A stretch of 64,000 nt of DNA from Oscillospiraceae bacterium (GCA_020024285.1 JAHHTZ010000005.1:1-64000), one strand, 5' to 3'; positions 40,589-53,272 are shown, counted from the stretch's first letter. Notes: generated by a model not told the origin, from the letters alone. Made by a program: numbers and translations.

Positions 40589-41346
40589 GAAAGCTCACCT
40601 CCCAACGGGGTCTTGACAAAGACATAGTGCGAATCGGTGGACGAAGCGGGCGCAAAGCAGTATCCGTTCCACGAAAAGTGCATAAGCTCTGCGGGGTCGT
40701 CGATTTTGTTCTTGATGAGATAGCGTAGCATCTGTCCGCGCGCCATCTTTGATTCGGTGGCAAGTGCGCGCAGCTTTTTGCCCTTTGGGACAAGGAATTC
40801 GCACGAGATCATGCGGTCGTGCCCTGTGAGATACGGCGTTACCGCCTTTGAATATTCCTTCGATGCCAGATCGAGCACGACCTCCCCTTTTTGAAAGAGC
40901 GCGCGGTACAGGCGGTCGCCCCAGAGCTTGTAGAGCGTTTTTCCGTCGAAGGGGACGGGGTACTGCATTTCGAGCCGATAGGGGAGCACCCCGTCGAGCG
41001 GGCGCAGAAAGCCGTACAGTCCGCTTAAAATGGCGGCGTGGTCCTGCGCCCACAAAAGCTCCTCGCGGGAGAGGGTCCTGGCATCGAGATTTTTATATTG
41101 CAGCCCGTCATAGGTGAGCAGCGCAGGCGTGCCGGCGCGCGAAGCGTCAAACTCCTGAAACTGCCCAAACACATCGAGGGCAAGTTGTGCATTGAGCTTC
41201 ATCGTGGATTCGAGCTGCCACGGCGCAAGCTGGCGCAGCACATCGGCAAGCGCAGCGGCCTGCGAGAGAAAGAGCGGCTGCGTCGGGGTGATGGTGTCCA
41301 TCGTGGTGGGACGCATTTTTTTTGCCGGTGAGATAAAAGCAATCAT
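40585..41346 (-). CDS. yaaA: Peroxide stress protein YaaA
   Basis: A 253-residue DUF328/YaaA protein. The N-terminus MIAFISPAKKM, the middle LTYDGLQYKNLDARTLS and SGLYGFLRPLDGVLPYRLEM and the end FSWNGYCFAPASS are all family hallmarks. In E. coli YaaA lowers free iron and protects DNA during peroxide stress. ATG 41346 has GGAGG upstream. Coupled to the Sel1 gene and divergent from the FMN reductase gene; both neighbours suit redox stress. Confidence 0.95.
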   Translation of the reverse strand: MIAFISPAKKMRPTTMDTITPTQPLFLSQAAALADVLRQLAPWQLESTMKLNAQLALDVFGQFQEFDASRAGTPALLTYDGLQYKNLDARTLSREELLWAQDHAAILSGLYGFLRPLDGVLPYRLEMQYPVPFDGKTLYKLWGDRLYRALFQKGEVVLDLASKEYSKAVTPYLTGHDRMISCEFLVPKGKKLRALATESKMARGQMLRYLIKNKIDDPAELMHFSWNGYCFAPASSTDSHYVFVKTPLGGELS

Positions 41347-41449
41347 CCGTAAAACCTCCAATCCGTCTGACAAAATCATACCACAACAACGCCCGCTCGA
41401 CAAGAAAGCCGATGCAATTTCCTGAAAAAACCATGAATTTCGCCCCGCG

Positions 41450-41478
41450 TTGACAGGAGCGGTTTTGGTGCTTATACT
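41450..41478 (+). promoter_or_regulatory. Promoter of the FMN reductase-like gene
   Basis: TTGACA (41450-41455), 17-bp spacer, TATACT (41473-41478). Confidence 0.85.
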
Positions 41479-41511
41479 GATTTTTAAGAAGAGGACAGGG
41501 AGGGCTTTGGA

Positions 41512-42075
41512 ATGGTTTTGATTTTTAATGCATCGCCGCGGGAGAAGGGGGATACTGCGTATCTCATCGGGGAGCTGACGCGGGAACTTGACGGGGAAAT
41601 CCACATTGTAAACACGTATCGGGAGAACATTTCCCCCTGTACGGACTGCCGCTTTTGCTGGGAGCACCCCGGCTGCTGCATCCGCGACGGGATGGAGCCG
41701 GTGTACGGGTGGATTCAGGAGGCGGACTGGATCGTCCTGTGTTCGCCCATTCATTTTGACGAGGTGAGCGGCTCGCTCTTGCAGACGGCAAGCCGATTGC
41801 AGCCGTTCTGGATGGCGCAGCAAAAGCGCGGCGAAGCGCTCCTGCGCCAAAAAACGCGGCACGGCGCGGCGATCCTCGTCGGGGGCTGTACCCGTCCTGC
41901 CGACGATGCGCACCGGATGTGCCGCCGCCTTCTGCACTGCATGGGGGCGGAGTGTGAAACGATCCTCCACGCAAGGGACACCGACCACCTCCCCGTGCAG
42001 GAAAATCTCCCCATTTTGGAGCAGGTGCATGCGCTTGCCGCGCGCATCGGCGCAAAAAACGGCAGCTCGCGCTGA
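41512..42075 (+). CDS. Flavodoxin-fold NAD(P)H-dependent FMN reductase-like protein
   Basis: A 187-residue flavoprotein. The FMN phosphate loop is NASPREKGDT, followed by the two-cysteine segment SPCTDCRFCWEHPGCC, common in iron-sulfur flavoprotein-like reductases, and the CSPIHFDEVSGSLL loop contacting the ring. It probably reduces quinones, metals or other small acceptors. Its stop codon lies inside its own terminator hairpin. Confidence 0.88.
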   Translation: MVLIFNASPREKGDTAYLIGELTRELDGEIHIVNTYRENISPCTDCRFCWEHPGCCIRDGMEPVYGWIQEADWIVLCSPIHFDEVSGSLLQTASRLQPFWMAQQKRGEALLRQKTRHGAAILVGGCTRPADDAHRMCRRLLHCMGAECETILHARDTDHLPVQENLPILEQVHALAARIGAKNGSSR

Positions 42076-42088
42076 GCTGCCGCTTTTG
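42060..42088 (+). terminator. Terminator overlapping the FMN reductase stop codon
   Basis: CGGCAGCTC/GAGCTGCCG with a 5-base loop, then CTTTT. The TGA is in the right arm. Confidence 0.75.
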
Positions 42089-42153
42089 GAAACGAAAAAC
42101 AGAAAAGCTCCTCAAACCCTTTGCCGGGCGCGGCAGGAAGCGTGTTCCTGCGC

Positions 42154-44976
<2,823 letters not shown>

Positions 44977-44992
44977 TAGGTGGGACCTCCTT

Positions 44993-47002
44993 TTATCGTT
45001 TTCGTTTTCCGATCACTTTTTCTACGTTCGGATTGATGCTGTAGGACTCCTTGAGTTTTTTGATCTTGTCGCGCAGGTAGGCGGCGTGTTCAAATTCGAG
45101 GAGCTTCGCGGCGTTGTGCATTTCGAGCGTGAGCTGGTCGATGGTCGCTTTGAGCTCTGAGGCGTTCATGCGGCGCTCGCTGTGTTTTTCCACAGAGTCG
45201 CGCGAGCTGATCTCAAGGATTTCGCGCACGCCCTTCTGTATGGTGGTCGGGGTGATGCCGTGCGCCTCGTTGTACGCCATCTGAAGCTCGCGGCGGCGGT
45301 AGGTGACTTCGATGGCGCGTTCCATCGAGCGCGTCACGCTGTCCGCATAGAGGATGACCTTGCCGCCGGCGTTTCGCGCCGCGCGTCCGATGGTCTGGAT
45401 GAGGGACGTTTCGGAGCGCAGGAAGCCCTCCTTGTCCGCATCGAGGATGGCAACGAGCGACACCTCCGGAATATCCAGCCCCTCACGCAGCAGGTTGATG
45501 CCCACTAAGACATCGAACTCCCCAAGGCGCAGGTCGCGGATGATCTCCATGCGCTCCATCGTATCGACGTCGTGGTGCATATAGCGCACCCGCACACCCA
45601 TGTTGTCAAAGTAGGAGGTGAGGTCCTCCGCCATCTTCTTGGTGAGCGTCGTGATGAGGACGCGCTCCTTCTTCGCGGTTCGTGCGTTGATTTCGGACAA
45701 GAGGTCGTCCACCTGACCGTCGACGGGGCGCACCTCGATCTCCGGATCGAGCAGTCCGGTCGGACGGATGATCTGCTCGACGATCTGGGTGCTGCGCTCC
45801 TGCTCCAGCTCGCCCGGCGTTGCGCTGACGAAGATGACCTGATTGAGTTTTCCGTAAAATTCGTCAAAGTTGAGCGGGCGGTTGTCGTAGGCAGACGGCA
45901 GGCGAAAGCCGTATTCCACAAGGCTCTTTTTGCGCGCCTGATCGCCGCCGTACATCCCGCGCACCTGCGGCAGCGTGACGTGCGATTCATCCACAAAGAG
46001 GACAAAATCATCGGGGAAGTAGTCAAGCAGTGTGTAGGGGCAGCTGCCCGGCTCGCGCCCCGAGAGGACGCGCGAATAGTTTTCGATGCCCTTGCAGAAG
46101 CCGATCTCCGTCAGCATTTCCATATCGTAGTTGGTGCGCTCCGCGATGCGCTGCGCCTCGATGAGCTTGCCCTGCGATTTGAACCACGCTACCTGCGCGT
46201 CCATCTCATTGCGGATCTCCACAAGTGCTGCCTGCATCTTGTCGCGCGGCACGATGTAGTGGGATGCCGGATAGATCGCCACATGGTTGACGACGTTCTT
46301 CACCTCGCCCGTCAGGGGGTTGAATTCGCAGATGCGCTCGATCTCGTCCCCGAAAAATTCCACCCGGATGGCGGTTTCTCCCGAATAGGCAGGGAAGATC
46401 TCCACCACGTCCCCGTGTACGCGGAACTTGTTGCGGATGAAGTTGATGTCGTTGCGCTCGTACTGGATCTCCACGAGCTTCTGCATCAGGCTGTCGCGGT
46501 CTTTTTCCATGCCGGTGCGCAAAGAGATGACCATGTTGCGGTAATCGATCGGGTCGCCCAGCGAATAGATGCACGATACACTCGCCACGATGATGACATC
46601 GCGCCGCTCCGACAGGGCAGAGGTCGCAGAGTGGCGCAGGCGCTCGATCTCCTCATTGATGGAGCTGTCCTTTTCGATGTAGGTGTCGGTGTTGGCGATG
46701 TACGCCTCCGGCTGGTAGTAGTCGTAGTACGACACAAAATATTCCACCGCATTGTGGGGGAAAAACTCCTTGAACTCACTGCAAAGCTGTGCGGCGAGCG
46801 TTTTGTTGTGGGCAAGCACCAGCGTGGGACGGTTCACCTTGGCGATCACGTTTGCCATCGTGAACGTCTTGCCGGAGCCGGTGACCCCCATCAGGGTCTG
46901 CTCGCGGTCGCCGCGCAGGATGCCCTGCGCCAGCGCATCGATTGCCTGCGGCTGGTCGCCCGTGGGCTGATAAGAGGAAACAAGCTCAAAGGTATCGGGC
47001 AT
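44993..47002 (-). CDS. uvrB: Excinuclease ABC subunit B
   Basis: A 669-residue helicase-like repair protein that verifies damage and recruits UvrC. Walker A is GVTGSGKT near residue 40, the beta-hairpin region is [11 protein letters not shown], Walker B/DEAD-like motif DESHVT, motif [11 protein letters not shown], and a C-terminal UVR motif ([23 protein letters not shown]) for UvrA/UvrC contact. ATG 47002 has GGGAGGTGG upstream. First gene of the uvrBA operon; uvrC is not in this window. Confidence 0.98.
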   Translation of the reverse strand: MPDTFELVSSYQPTGDQPQAIDALAQGILRGDREQTLMGVTGSGKTFTMANVIAKVNRPTLVLAHNKTLAAQLCSEFKEFFPHNAVEYFVSYYDYYQPEAYIANTDTYIEKDSSINEEIERLRHSATSALSERRDVIIVASVSCIYSLGDPIDYRNMVISLRTGMEKDRDSLMQKLVEIQYERNDINFIRNKFRVHGDVVEIFPAYSGETAIRVEFFGDEIERICEFNPLTGEVKNVVNHVAIYPASHYIVPRDKMQAALVEIRNEMDAQVAWFKSQGKLIEAQRIAERTNYDMEMLTEIGFCKGIENYSRVLSGREPGSCPYTLLDYFPDDFVLFVDESHVTLPQVRGMYGGDQARKKSLVEYGFRLPSAYDNRPLNFDEFYGKLNQVIFVSATPGELEQERSTQIVEQIIRPTGLLDPEIEVRPVDGQVDDLLSEINARTAKKERVLITTLTKKMAEDLTSYFDNMGVRVRYMHHDVDTMERMEIIRDLRLGEFDVLVGINLLREGLDIPEVSLVAILDADKEGFLRSETSLIQTIGRAARNAGGKVILYADSVTRSMERAIEVTYRRRELQMAYNEAHGITPTTIQKGVREILEISSRDSVEKHSERRMNASELKATIDQLTLEMHNAAKLLEFEHAAYLRDKIKKLKESYSINPNVEKVIGKRKR

Positions 47003-47032
47003 GAAACCACCTCCCAAAAAGGATAAAAGTAA

Positions 47033-47046
47033 AGAACGCTTGTTCG
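47033..47046 (-). promoter_or_regulatory. LexA (SOS) box before uvrBA
   Basis: CGAACAAGCGTTCT on the minus strand fits the Gram-positive consensus CGAAC-N4-GTTCG at all but the last base. It lies just downstream of the -10, so LexA would block transcription of uvrBA until DNA damage. Confidence 0.85.
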
Positions 47047-47055
47047 CATAGGTCT

Positions 47056-47084
47056 ACTATACCACATTGGGGCATAAATGGGAA
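47056..47084 (-). promoter_or_regulatory. Promoter of uvrBA
   Basis: Minus-strand -10 TATAGT (47056-47061) and -35 TTCCCA (47079-47084) at 17 bp; the LexA box begins 10 bp downstream. Confidence 0.6.
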
Positions 47085-47246
47085 GAACGATTTAAAATTT
47101 TTTCGCGCGGGAGAAAAAGGGGCAAAAACCCCGCATTTTTGCATTGACCGATGCCTTGGGATGCATCCCGGAGCACCCAAAGCGCAAGCCATCCGCATCA
47201 AAATGGAGGACAGCCATGCAGAAGATAAATTTTTTTGAATTATATC

Positions 47247-47275
47247 TTGCATATTGTAGACTTATATGGTATATT
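47247..47275 (+). promoter_or_regulatory. Promoter of the FprA-like gene
   Basis: TTGCAT (47247-47252), 17-bp spacer, TATATT (47270-47275). Otherwise the gap 47085-47373 shows no gene. Confidence 0.65.
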
Positions 47276-47373
47276 TAGAGAAGGAAAAATCGTCGGGAAC
47301 CATTTGCAAAATGTCCCAAATCGTTTTAATATAGAGTAGTACAAAATAAAACAGAAATTGGAGGGTGCTGAAT

Positions 47374-48579
47374 ATGCCATCTGTAAAACTGAGCGAAGGC
47401 GTTTATTCCGTCGGGATCTTGAACCCCAATATGAGAGTGTTTGACATTGTCATGAAGACCGATTCGGGGACAAGCTATAATTCTTATCTTGTCAAAGGGG
47501 AAGACAAGATCGCGCTGATCGAATCGAGCCACGATGAATTCATGGACTCGTACCTGGAAAATATCCGCGAGGTGTGCGATCCTGCGGACATCGACTATGT
47601 CATCCTCAACCACAACGAGCCAGACCATTCCGGCGCGCTGGCAGGACTGCTCGCACATCTGCCAAAGGCGAAAGTAGTCGCTTCCGCAGTCGGTGCTACC
47701 TACCTTAAAAACATCACCAATCTTCCGCTCGACATCCTCAAGGCGAAGGACGGCGAGACCCTCGACCTCGGCGGCAAGACGCTGCAGTTTGCGGCGGCTC
47801 CGTTTCTGCACTGGCCCGACTCCATGTTCACCTATCTGCCCGAGGACAAGATGGTGTTCACCTGCGACTTTTTGGGCTGCCACTACTGCGAGCCGTACAC
47901 CTTCGATACCTGCATCGCATACCCGAAGGCATACGACACCGCGCTCAAGCTCTACTATGATGCCATCTTCGGTCCGTTTGCACCGTATGTAGTCAAGGGA
48001 CTCGACAAGCTCAAGACCCTCGACTTCGATATGGTTTGCACAAGCCACGGTCCTGTTCTCACACGAAGAGAGGGCGGACGCCTCGACGAAGTGCTCAAGC
48101 TCTACACCCAGTGGAGCGCACCGATTGTCAAGGAGCATCCGAGCATCCCGGTGTTCTACTGCTCTGCATACAGCAATACAAAGCAGATGGCAGAGTCCAT
48201 CAAGGAGGGCATCCTCTCCGTGCTGCCGCAGGCAGAGGTGCCGTGCTATGACATCATCGAGCATGACATGGGAGAGCTGCACGGGCAGCTCAACGCAAGC
48301 ACCGCCTTTGCAGTGGGCACCCCGACCATCAACCGCGACGCAGTTCCGCCCGTATGGATGCTGCTTGCCGGAGTCGATACCATCAACTGCGCCAAAAAGC
48401 CGTGCGTGGTATTTGGCTCCTACGGCTGGAGCGGCGAGGGCATCCCGAACGTAAAACAGCGTCTTGAATCCCTCAAAATGAACGTGGTGGGCGAATGCAA
48501 GGTGCAGTTTGTCCCGACCGCAGAGGACCTTCAAAAAGCAAAAGAACTCGGCGCAGAGCTGGCACGTTCCATCGGCTAA
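47374..48579 (+). CDS. fprA: FprA-family A-type flavoprotein
   Basis: A 401-residue diiron flavoprotein. The metallo-beta-lactamase-like N-terminal half carries the iron ligands H80-x-E82-x-D84-H85 (NHNEPDHSG) and later LHWPDSMF, CDFLGCHYC and SHGPV. The C-terminal flavodoxin domain begins at IPVFYCSAYSNTKQMAESI with FGSYGWSGEG as the FMN loop. In anaerobes these enzymes reduce oxygen to water or detoxify nitric oxide. ATG 47374 lies nine bases after GGAGG. It is monocistronic, ended by a hairpin at 48598. Confidence 0.95.
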   Translation: MPSVKLSEGVYSVGILNPNMRVFDIVMKTDSGTSYNSYLVKGEDKIALIESSHDEFMDSYLENIREVCDPADIDYVILNHNEPDHSGALAGLLAHLPKAKVVASAVGATYLKNITNLPLDILKAKDGETLDLGGKTLQFAAAPFLHWPDSMFTYLPEDKMVFTCDFLGCHYCEPYTFDTCIAYPKAYDTALKLYYDAIFGPFAPYVVKGLDKLKTLDFDMVCTSHGPVLTRREGGRLDEVLKLYTQWSAPIVKEHPSIPVFYCSAYSNTKQMAESIKEGILSVLPQAEVPCYDIIEHDMGELHGQLNASTAFAVGTPTINRDAVPPVWMLLAGVDTINCAKKPCVVFGSYGWSGEGIPNVKQRLESLKMNVVGECKVQFVPTAEDLQKAKELGAELARSIG

Positions 48580-48597
48580 CCGCCCTGACCCGGTATC

Positions 48598-48636
48598 AAA
48601 CCCCATTTGCCGCATCCTGCGCAGATGGGGTTTTTT
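48598..48636 (+). terminator. Terminator of the FprA gene
   Basis: AAACCCCAT/ATGGGGTTT arms around an inner GC-rich stem, then T6. Confidence 0.85.
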
Positions 48637-48736
48637 CGCAGGAAAAATTGTGCTATAATGGCATCATACGCCGTTTTTTCGAGTGCGGCTTCTGCACGCA
48701 CGACCGTATTTTATGCCGAAAAGGAGAGATTTTCAT

Positions 48737-49936
48737 ATGCTCAAGGGAAAAACCGTGCTTTTGGGGGTCAGCGGAGGGATCGCCGCCTATAAGCTCCCGA
48801 ATCTTGCCAGTATGCTCGTCAAGCAGCACGCACAGGTCCATGTGCTGATGACGCGCAACGCCACAAACTTCATCCACCCCACCGCCTTTGAAACGCTCAC
48901 GGGGCATAAATGTTTGATCGATACCTTCGACCGCAACTTCGAGTTTCAGGTGGAGCACGTTTCCCTCGCAAAGCAGGCGGATGTGGTGCTGGTGGCTCCT
49001 GCCACGGCGAACATTATCGGCAAGATGGCAAACGGCATCGCGGACGATATGCTCACGACAACGCTCTTAGCCTGCAAATGCCCGAAGCTCGTGGCTCCTG
49101 CCATGAACACCAATATGTACGAAAATCCCATCGTGCAGCACAATCTCGAGCTGCTGCGCGGCTACGGGATGAAGGTCATCACACCGGCGTGCGGTCATCT
49201 TGCCTGCGGCGACAGCGGCATGGGGAAGATGCCGGAGGTACAGGAGCTGTATGAGCATATCCTGCGCGAGATCGCCTTTCCAAAGGATATGCAGGGGCTG
49301 CGCGTGCTTGTGACAGCAGGACCCACCATCGAGCCGCTTGACCCCGTGCGCTTTCTCACGAACCACTCCACAGGGAAGATGGGCTATGCCCTTGCAGAGA
49401 ATGCGATGCTGCGCGGCGCACAGGTGACGCTTATCAGCGGCAGGACAAGCCTTGCGCCGCCGCCCTTTGTGGAGGTCGTCCCCGTCACGACAGCGCAGGA
49501 GATGTACGATGCTGTGATGGAACGCTTTGAGGCGCAGGACATCCTCGTCAAGGCGGCAGCCGTTGCGGATTACCGCCCGAAGGAGGTTTCGCAGCAGAAG
49601 CTCAAAAAATCGGACGACGAGCTGACGCTCACGCTCACGCGCACAAGGGACATCCTCGGCGCACTCGGAGCGCGCAGACGCCCCGATCAGTTTTTGTGCG
49701 GCTTTGCGATGGAAACGCAGGACCTTTTGGACAATGCGCGCAAAAAACTGGAGAAAAAACACGCCGACCTCATCGTGGCAAACTCCCTCACAACGCAGGG
49801 AGCGGGCTTCGGGGGCGACACCAACGTGGTGACGCTCGTAACAAAGAAGGGAGCACACGCCCTGCCGATGATGAGCAAGGCGCAGACGGCAGCGGCAATT
49901 TTTGATGAGATCATGAAGCAGAGAACAGGCGAATAG
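48737..49936 (+). CDS. coaBC: Bifunctional PPC decarboxylase/PPC synthetase
   Basis: A 399-residue coenzyme A enzyme: CoaB joins phosphopantothenate and cysteine and CoaC decarboxylates the product. CoaC occupies residues 1-185 (GVSGGIAAYK, VAPATANIIGKMANGIADD, the PXMNXXMW-type loop APAMNTNMYENP, ACGHLACGDSGMGKM) and CoaB follows (VTAGPTIEPLDPVRFLTNHSTGKMGYALA, KAAAVADYRP, GFAMET). AAGGAGAG precedes ATG 48737. The ABC-F gene follows after 10 bp. Confidence 0.97.
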   Translation: MLKGKTVLLGVSGGIAAYKLPNLASMLVKQHAQVHVLMTRNATNFIHPTAFETLTGHKCLIDTFDRNFEFQVEHVSLAKQADVVLVAPATANIIGKMANGIADDMLTTTLLACKCPKLVAPAMNTNMYENPIVQHNLELLRGYGMKVITPACGHLACGDSGMGKMPEVQELYEHILREIAFPKDMQGLRVLVTAGPTIEPLDPVRFLTNHSTGKMGYALAENAMLRGAQVTLISGRTSLAPPPFVEVVPVTTAQEMYDAVMERFEAQDILVKAAAVADYRPKEVSQQKLKKSDDELTLTLTRTRDILGALGARRRPDQFLCGFAMETQDLLDNARKKLEKKHADLIVANSLTTQGAGFGGDTNVVTLVTKKGAHALPMMSKAQTAAAIFDEIMKQRTGE

Positions 49937-49946
49937 GAGAGCAGTT

Positions 49947-51731
49947 GTGATAGTATTAAATGCAGAAGGAATCAGCAAAAGCTACAGTGAAAAGATCCTC
50001 CTTGACAAGGTGGGGCTTTGCATCAGCGAGGGCGACAAGATCGGGCTCATCGGTGTCAACGGAACGGGCAAATCGACCTTCCTCAAAATCTTAGCCGGCG
50101 CGGAGGAAGCGGAGAGCGGCTCCATCGCCGTGGGCAAGGGGGTTCGTATCGGCTATCTGCCGCAGAACCCCGTCTTTAACGAGGACCTCACCGTTTTGGA
50201 GCAGGTGCTTTCCGGTGTGTCGGCAGGGCAGCGCGACACGAAGGAATTTGAAGCGAAAACGCTTTTGACAAAGCTGGGGTTCGACGATTACAGCCAGAAG
50301 ATCAGCAATCTTTCCGGCGGACAGAAAAAGCGCGTCGCAATGGCGGCGGCGCTGGCGGCAGAGTCGGAGCTGCTCATCCTCGACGAGCCGACGAACCACA
50401 TCGACAGCTCCATGGTGGATTGGCTCGAGGGCTATCTTGCCGCCTATCCGGGCGCGATCTTCATGGTGACGCACGACCGCTACTTCTTGGAGCGCGTGGC
50501 AAACAAGATCGTGGAGCTCGAAGGCGGGAAGCTCTACAGCTATCCTGCCAACTACTCCAAATATCTCGAGCTCAAAAGCCAGCGTCAGGAGATGGAGCTT
50601 GCCACTCAGCGCAAGCGTCAGAGCCTTCTGCGCAAGGAGCTTGAATGGATTCAGCGCGGCGCACGGGCGCGCGGCACAAAGGCGCGCTTTCGCGTGGAGC
50701 GATTCGAGGAGCTCAGCAGCATCCCCGAAATCGCCGAGCAGAGCAAGCTGGAAATCACTGCCACCATGTCGCGCATGGGCAAAAAGACGGTGGAGCTTGA
50801 AAACGTCTGCAAATCGTATGGGGAGCGCACCCTCATCCGCGATTTTTCTTACCATCTCCTGCGCACCGACCGGCTTGGCATCCTGGGTCCCAATGGCTGC
50901 GGAAAATCGACGCTCCTGCGCATGATCGCAGGAAAGATCGCCCCCGACAGCGGAACCATCACCCTGGGAGAAACCATCCGCCTCGGCTATTTTTCGCAGG
51001 AGTGGGAGGAGATGGACCCCAATGCGCGCGCCATCGATTACCTCAAGGACATCGCCTTGGAGGTGGAAACCTCCAACGGTACGCTCACGGCGGCGCAGCT
51101 CATGGAAACGTTCCTCTTTGATTCCACGCTGCAATATACCGCCATCGGGCGGCTCTCCGGCGGCGAGCGGCGCAGGCTCTACCTCCTTGGCATCCTGATG
51201 GAATCGCCCAACGTCCTCCTCCTCGACGAGCCGACCAACGACCTCGACATCCAGACGCTCACGATCCTCGAAGATTATCTCGAAACCTTCCCCGGAGCTG
51301 TCATCGTGGTATCGCACGACCGCTACTTCCTCGACAAGGTGGTCGAGCATGTGTTCGTCTATCAGGGCGACGGAAGAATCGTGCAGTATAACGGGGGATA
51401 TACGGACTACATCTCCCAATATAAGGAAGAAAAGAAGCAGCGCGAAAAGCAGAGCGCGCCGCGCACGGAGCGTCCCGCCCACGAGCAGAAGCTCAAGTTC
51501 ACCTACAAGGAGGAGCGCGAGTTTGAAACGATCGACGATGTGATCGCACAGCTCGAAGAAAAAATCGAGAACGCCGACCGCGAGATGGCGCAGTCCTCCG
51601 CGGACTTTGTGCGCTTGCAGGAGCTGATGGACGAGAAGGCGCAGCTCGAATCGGAGCTTGCGCAGAAGATGGAGCGTTGGGTCTACCTCAACGACCTCAA
51701 CGACGCGATTTTGGCGCAGCAGAAAAAATAA
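49947..51731 (+). CDS. ABC-F family ATPase (Uup-like)
   Basis: A 594-residue soluble protein with two ABC domains and no membrane part. Walker A motifs are GVNGTGKST (36-44) and GPNGCGKST, signatures LSGGQKKR and LSGGERRR, Walker B LLILDEPTNHID and LLLDEPTNDLD; both sites look complete. The linker between domains is arginine/glutamate-rich, and a C-terminal coiled coil (about residues 525-594, FETIDDVIAQLEEKIENADREM...) is typical of Uup, which acts on ribosomes or branched DNA. GTG start at 49947, 10 bp after coaBC. Confidence 0.92.
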   Translation: MIVLNAEGISKSYSEKILLDKVGLCISEGDKIGLIGVNGTGKSTFLKILAGAEEAESGSIAVGKGVRIGYLPQNPVFNEDLTVLEQVLSGVSAGQRDTKEFEAKTLLTKLGFDDYSQKISNLSGGQKKRVAMAAALAAESELLILDEPTNHIDSSMVDWLEGYLAAYPGAIFMVTHDRYFLERVANKIVELEGGKLYSYPANYSKYLELKSQRQEMELATQRKRQSLLRKELEWIQRGARARGTKARFRVERFEELSSIPEIAEQSKLEITATMSRMGKKTVELENVCKSYGERTLIRDFSYHLLRTDRLGILGPNGCGKSTLLRMIAGKIAPDSGTITLGETIRLGYFSQEWEEMDPNARAIDYLKDIALEVETSNGTLTAAQLMETFLFDSTLQYTAIGRLSGGERRRLYLLGILMESPNVLLLDEPTNDLDIQTLTILEDYLETFPGAVIVVSHDRYFLDKVVEHVFVYQGDGRIVQYNGGYTDYISQYKEEKKQREKQSAPRTERPAHEQKLKFTYKEEREFETIDDVIAQLEEKIENADREMAQSSADFVRLQELMDEKAQLESELAQKMERWVYLNDLNDAILAQQKK

Positions 51732-51752
51732 ATCCCAATCAGGAGGGAACGT

Positions 51753-52493
51753 ATGGAGCAATCGATGCAGGAGCGCTGGGAGCAGGCGATCCTTGCGGCG
51801 CGGGAAAAAACGTCCCGAAAGGGCATCGGGACGCTGGGCGAAAAGCAGGTCCACTGCGCTGTCAAGTACACCATCGAGCCAAACGACACCTACCACGAGA
51901 TCCGCATCGGCTCCTTTGTGGCGGACGTGGTGACGCCGCAGGGCATCGTGGAGGTGCAGACGCGGAACTTTCGCAGCCTGAGCAAAAAGCTCGGCGCCTT
52001 CCTGCAAACGGGGCGGGTGACGGTCGTCCATCCCGTGGCATGGCACAAGTGGATCTGCTGGGTGGACGGGGAGAGCGGCGAGGTGAGCTGTAAAAGGCGC
52101 TCCCCAAAGGCGGGACAGGCGCTCGATGTGTTCTACGAGCTTTACTGGATTCGCACGGTGCTCAAGCACGAAAATCTCACGCTTGCGGTATGGCTCATGG
52201 ACATGGAGGAATACCGCCTGCTCAACGGCTGGAGCCGCGACAAAAAGCGCGGCGCGTCCCGGTATCAGCAGGTGCCGCTCGGGTTAGGGCAGATCGTGAC
52301 GCTGCAAACCCCAAAGGACTACGCCGCGCTTTTGCCCCCGATGGAAGGGGCATTCACCAAAAAGGAGCTTGCCAAGGCGGCGCACCGCTCCCCGACGTGG
52401 GCGCAGCGCACGCTCGCGACGCTCAAGGAGCTAAAAGCCGTGGCGGAGGTCGGCAAGCGCGGCAGAGAAAAATTATATCAACTTTATTCATAA
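51753..52493 (+). CDS. Hypothetical protein with PD-(D/E)XK-like core and winged-helix tail
   Basis: A 246-residue protein 21 bp after the ABC-F gene. The N-terminal part shows a possible nuclease core: E30 (TLGEKQVHCAVK), D58 in GSFVADVVTPQG and E67-V-Q69 in IVEVQTRNF, the spacing of a PD-(D/E)XK site with the rarer E-x-Q ending. A helix follows with SLSKKLGAFLQTGRVTVVHP. Residues 205-246 (FTKKELAKAAHRSPTWAQRTLATLKELKAV..) look like a winged helix. Activity is an inference; it could be a repair or regulatory DNA-binding protein. Confidence 0.55.
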   Translation: MEQSMQERWEQAILAAREKTSRKGIGTLGEKQVHCAVKYTIEPNDTYHEIRIGSFVADVVTPQGIVEVQTRNFRSLSKKLGAFLQTGRVTVVHPVAWHKWICWVDGESGEVSCKRRSPKAGQALDVFYELYWIRTVLKHENLTLAVWLMDMEEYRLLNGWSRDKKRGASRYQQVPLGLGQIVTLQTPKDYAALLPPMEGAFTKKELAKAAHRSPTWAQRTLATLKELKAVAEVGKRGREKLYQLYS

Positions 52494-52567
52494 AAAAGAA
52501 AGAAATTTCATCGTTTTATACAAGGGAGAGCGGGGGCGTTCGCCGCGTTTCTTGGCAACTAAAACAG

Positions 52568-52596
52568 TAGACATTTGCGCCAAAACACGATATACT
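52568..52596 (+). promoter_or_regulatory. Promoter of the TlpA-like lipoprotein
   Basis: TAGACA (52568-52573), 17-bp spacer, TATACT (52591-52596). Confidence 0.7.
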
Positions 52597-52630
52597 AAAA
52601 AGCAAATCTCGAAAAAAGGACGGTGCATCC

Positions 52631-53263
52631 ATGAAATCCCGAACACGATACACAATGCCCTTGCTCCTTGCGATGCTTCTTCTGTCGATGACAGCGTGCG
52701 GCACCAAGGAAGAACCAAACAATACACAAACACCCGAACCTCCCCCCGCTGTGCAGGAAACGCAGCAGGAGCAGGAGCAGGAGGAAACCCCGCAGGCGAA
52801 GGGTCCGTTTGAGGAGTTTACCGTTACCGATCTTGACGGAAACGAAGTGACCCAGAGCATCTTTGAAGACTATGACCTGACCGTCATCAACGTATGGGGA
52901 ACCTTCTGCGGACCGTGCATCTCCGAGATGCCGGAGCTCAAGGAGCTTTCCGAAGAATATGCCGAAAAGGGCGTACAGATCATCGGACTTGTCGGGGACG
53001 GCGTGGATCAGCAGGGCAAGCCCTCCGATTCCGCGATTGCCGAGGCAAAAAAGATCATCGAGAAAACAGGCGCAGACTATCTGCACATCCTGCCCACCGG
53101 CGAGATGTTCTATAACGTGATGGGGCAGATCACCGGCGTTCCGACCACGATTTTTGTGGACAGCGAAGGCAAACAGGTGGACGTAGCCTACGTCGGCGCA
53201 CGAAACAAAAAGGCCTGGTCGAAGCTCATCGACAAAGCACTCGAAACCATAAAAGCAGAATAA
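52631..53263 (+). CDS. TlpA-like thiol-disulfide reductase lipoprotein
   Basis: A 210-residue lipoprotein: signal peptide with lipobox MTAC (lipidated C23), a P/E/Q-rich linker to about residue 58, then a TlpA/ResA thioredoxin fold with C93-G-P-C96 in WGTFCGPCISEMPEL and the cis-proline loop GVPTTIFVDSEG. It acts outside the membrane to reduce or isomerise disulfides, often in cytochrome or sporulation pathways. No partner CcdA gene is adjacent. Own promoter and terminator. Confidence 0.92.
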   Translation: MKSRTRYTMPLLLAMLLLSMTACGTKEEPNNTQTPEPPPAVQETQQEQEQEETPQAKGPFEEFTVTDLDGNEVTQSIFEDYDLTVINVWGTFCGPCISEMPELKELSEEYAEKGVQIIGLVGDGVDQQGKPSDSAIAEAKKIIEKTGADYLHILPTGEMFYNVMGQITGVPTTIFVDSEGKQVDVAYVGARNKKAWSKLIDKALETIKAE

Positions 53264-53272
53264 CATAACAAA

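Noticed and set aside
47140..47240. Small gene upstream of fprA
   Set aside because: ATGs at about 47203 and 47217 open only very short frames without coding character.
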